Shown here: positions 63,741 to 64,000 of the stretch, piece by piece
How the letters are laid out: the number at the start of each line of letters is the position of its first letter
Numbering within the stretch: the stretch's first letter is position 1
From: Bacillus sp. FJAT-26390
GTDB lineage: Bacteria; Bacillota; Bacilli; Paenibacillales; Paenibacillaceae
Reading direction: 5' to 3'
NCBI RefSeq assembly: GCF_001682865.1
Contig: NZ_MAQX01000011.1
Location: 310,614 to 374,613 of the forward strand
Length of the DNA stretch: 64,000 bases
Translations under genes and position numbers: made by a program
Notes under the pieces: model-generated
What the model saw: only the letters and a program-made list of their open reading frames with translations
The model's database searches: none
Told to the model about the DNA's origin: nothing

Positions 63741-64000
63741 ATGACATGGACCTTAAACGATCCCCTCGCTATGGGCGGGTTAACTTTAAAAAACCGGCTA
63801 ATTATGGCGCCAATGCAGCAGTACAAGGGAACTTCCGAGGCTTTTGCCACGGATCATCACATTAAACATTACGGCCGAAGGGCAAAGCATGTGGGCCTCG
63901 TTATTTTGGAATCTACCGCTATCTCTTCTAATGGACGGCTGTGGGCAAATGATATCGGAATATTTACGGATCGCCACGTGGAGCCCTTAAAAAAAATTAC
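63741..64000 (+). CDS. Old Yellow Enzyme family NADH:flavin oxidoreductase (3' end outside window)
   Basis: About 86 N-terminal residues of an FMN ene-reductase are seen. The start MTWTLNDPLAMGGLTLKNRL leads into the family signature LKNRLIMAPMQQYKG, which binds the FMN, and further HHIKHYGRRAKHVGLVILES and NDIGIFTDRHVEPLK. AAAGGAG lies eight bases before the ATG. It is divergent from the Lrp-type regulator. The gene continues past the right edge, so length and C-terminus are unknown. Confidence 0.9.
   Translation, partial: MTWTLNDPLAMGGLTLKNRLIMAPMQQYKGTSEAFATDHHIKHYGRRAKHVGLVILESTAISSNGRLWANDIGIFTDRHVEPLKKI

Overview
The window looks like a stretch of chromosome from a spore-forming member of the Paenibacillaceae (Paenibacillus or a close relative). 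Evidence: three carbohydrate ABC transporters made of a lipoprotein plus two permeases with no ATPase, YesM/YesN-type two-component pairs beside them, very strong GGAGG ribosome binding sites with several TTG or GTG starts, a SleB-type cell wall hydrolase with a copper-amine-oxidase-like N-terminal domain, and many small TetR/AraC/LysR-controlled cassettes. I see no rRNA, tRNA, CRISPR array, phage or intact insertion sequence.

Region 1 (1-9.7 kb): two complete sugar ABC transporter gene sets (lipoprotein, MalF-type and MalG-type permeases) on the minus strand flank one YesM/YesN sensor-regulator pair on the plus strand. Region 2 (9.7-12.6 kb): a secreted multidomain lytic polysaccharide monooxygenase (AA10, two FnIII, CBM5/12) preceded by two palindromes, then two gene remnants: an internally deleted LplB permease and a chimera of response regulator and sensor kinase pieces. 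They look like the scar of a collapsed transporter operon. Region 3 (12.8-24.8 kb): a minus-strand polysaccharide locus running from a 61-aa tautomerase through LplB/LplC permeases, lipoprotein, response regulator, kinase and SDR to two heparinase II/III-family lyases. It most likely imports and degrades a uronic-acid-containing glycan. Two similar upstream elements suggest one regulator controls two promoters in it.

Region 4 (25-44.9 kb): small accessory cassettes. They include a VOC protein, an MFS exporter divergent from a TetR regulator with matching operators, an acyltransferase/DUF6320 pair divergent from PadR/hydrolase, NAD-binding and DJ-1 proteins near a LysR regulator, AraC-GyrI/DUF1761, DUF1304, an SDR, a GH43-like protein, VOC-TetR with a near-perfect operator, a frameshifted DUF11 surface-protein fragment, AraC/flavodoxin-like oxidoreductase, an alpha/beta hydrolase and a PepF-type peptidase.

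Region 5 (45.2-52.1 kb): a pentose-phosphate operon (zwf-tkt-transaldolase-gnd) with a divergent LysR regulator. Region 6 (52.1-64 kb): an SDR/TetR pair, a seven-helix protein resembling transmembrane terpene cyclases facing a glycosyltransferase/PlsY-like acyltransferase pair, the SleB hydrolase, an alcohol dehydrogenase next to a MalT-type LuxR regulator broken by a single in-frame amber codon, a secreted or anchored lipase-like hydrolase, and an Lrp-type regulator divergent from an Old Yellow Enzyme gene cut by the window end.
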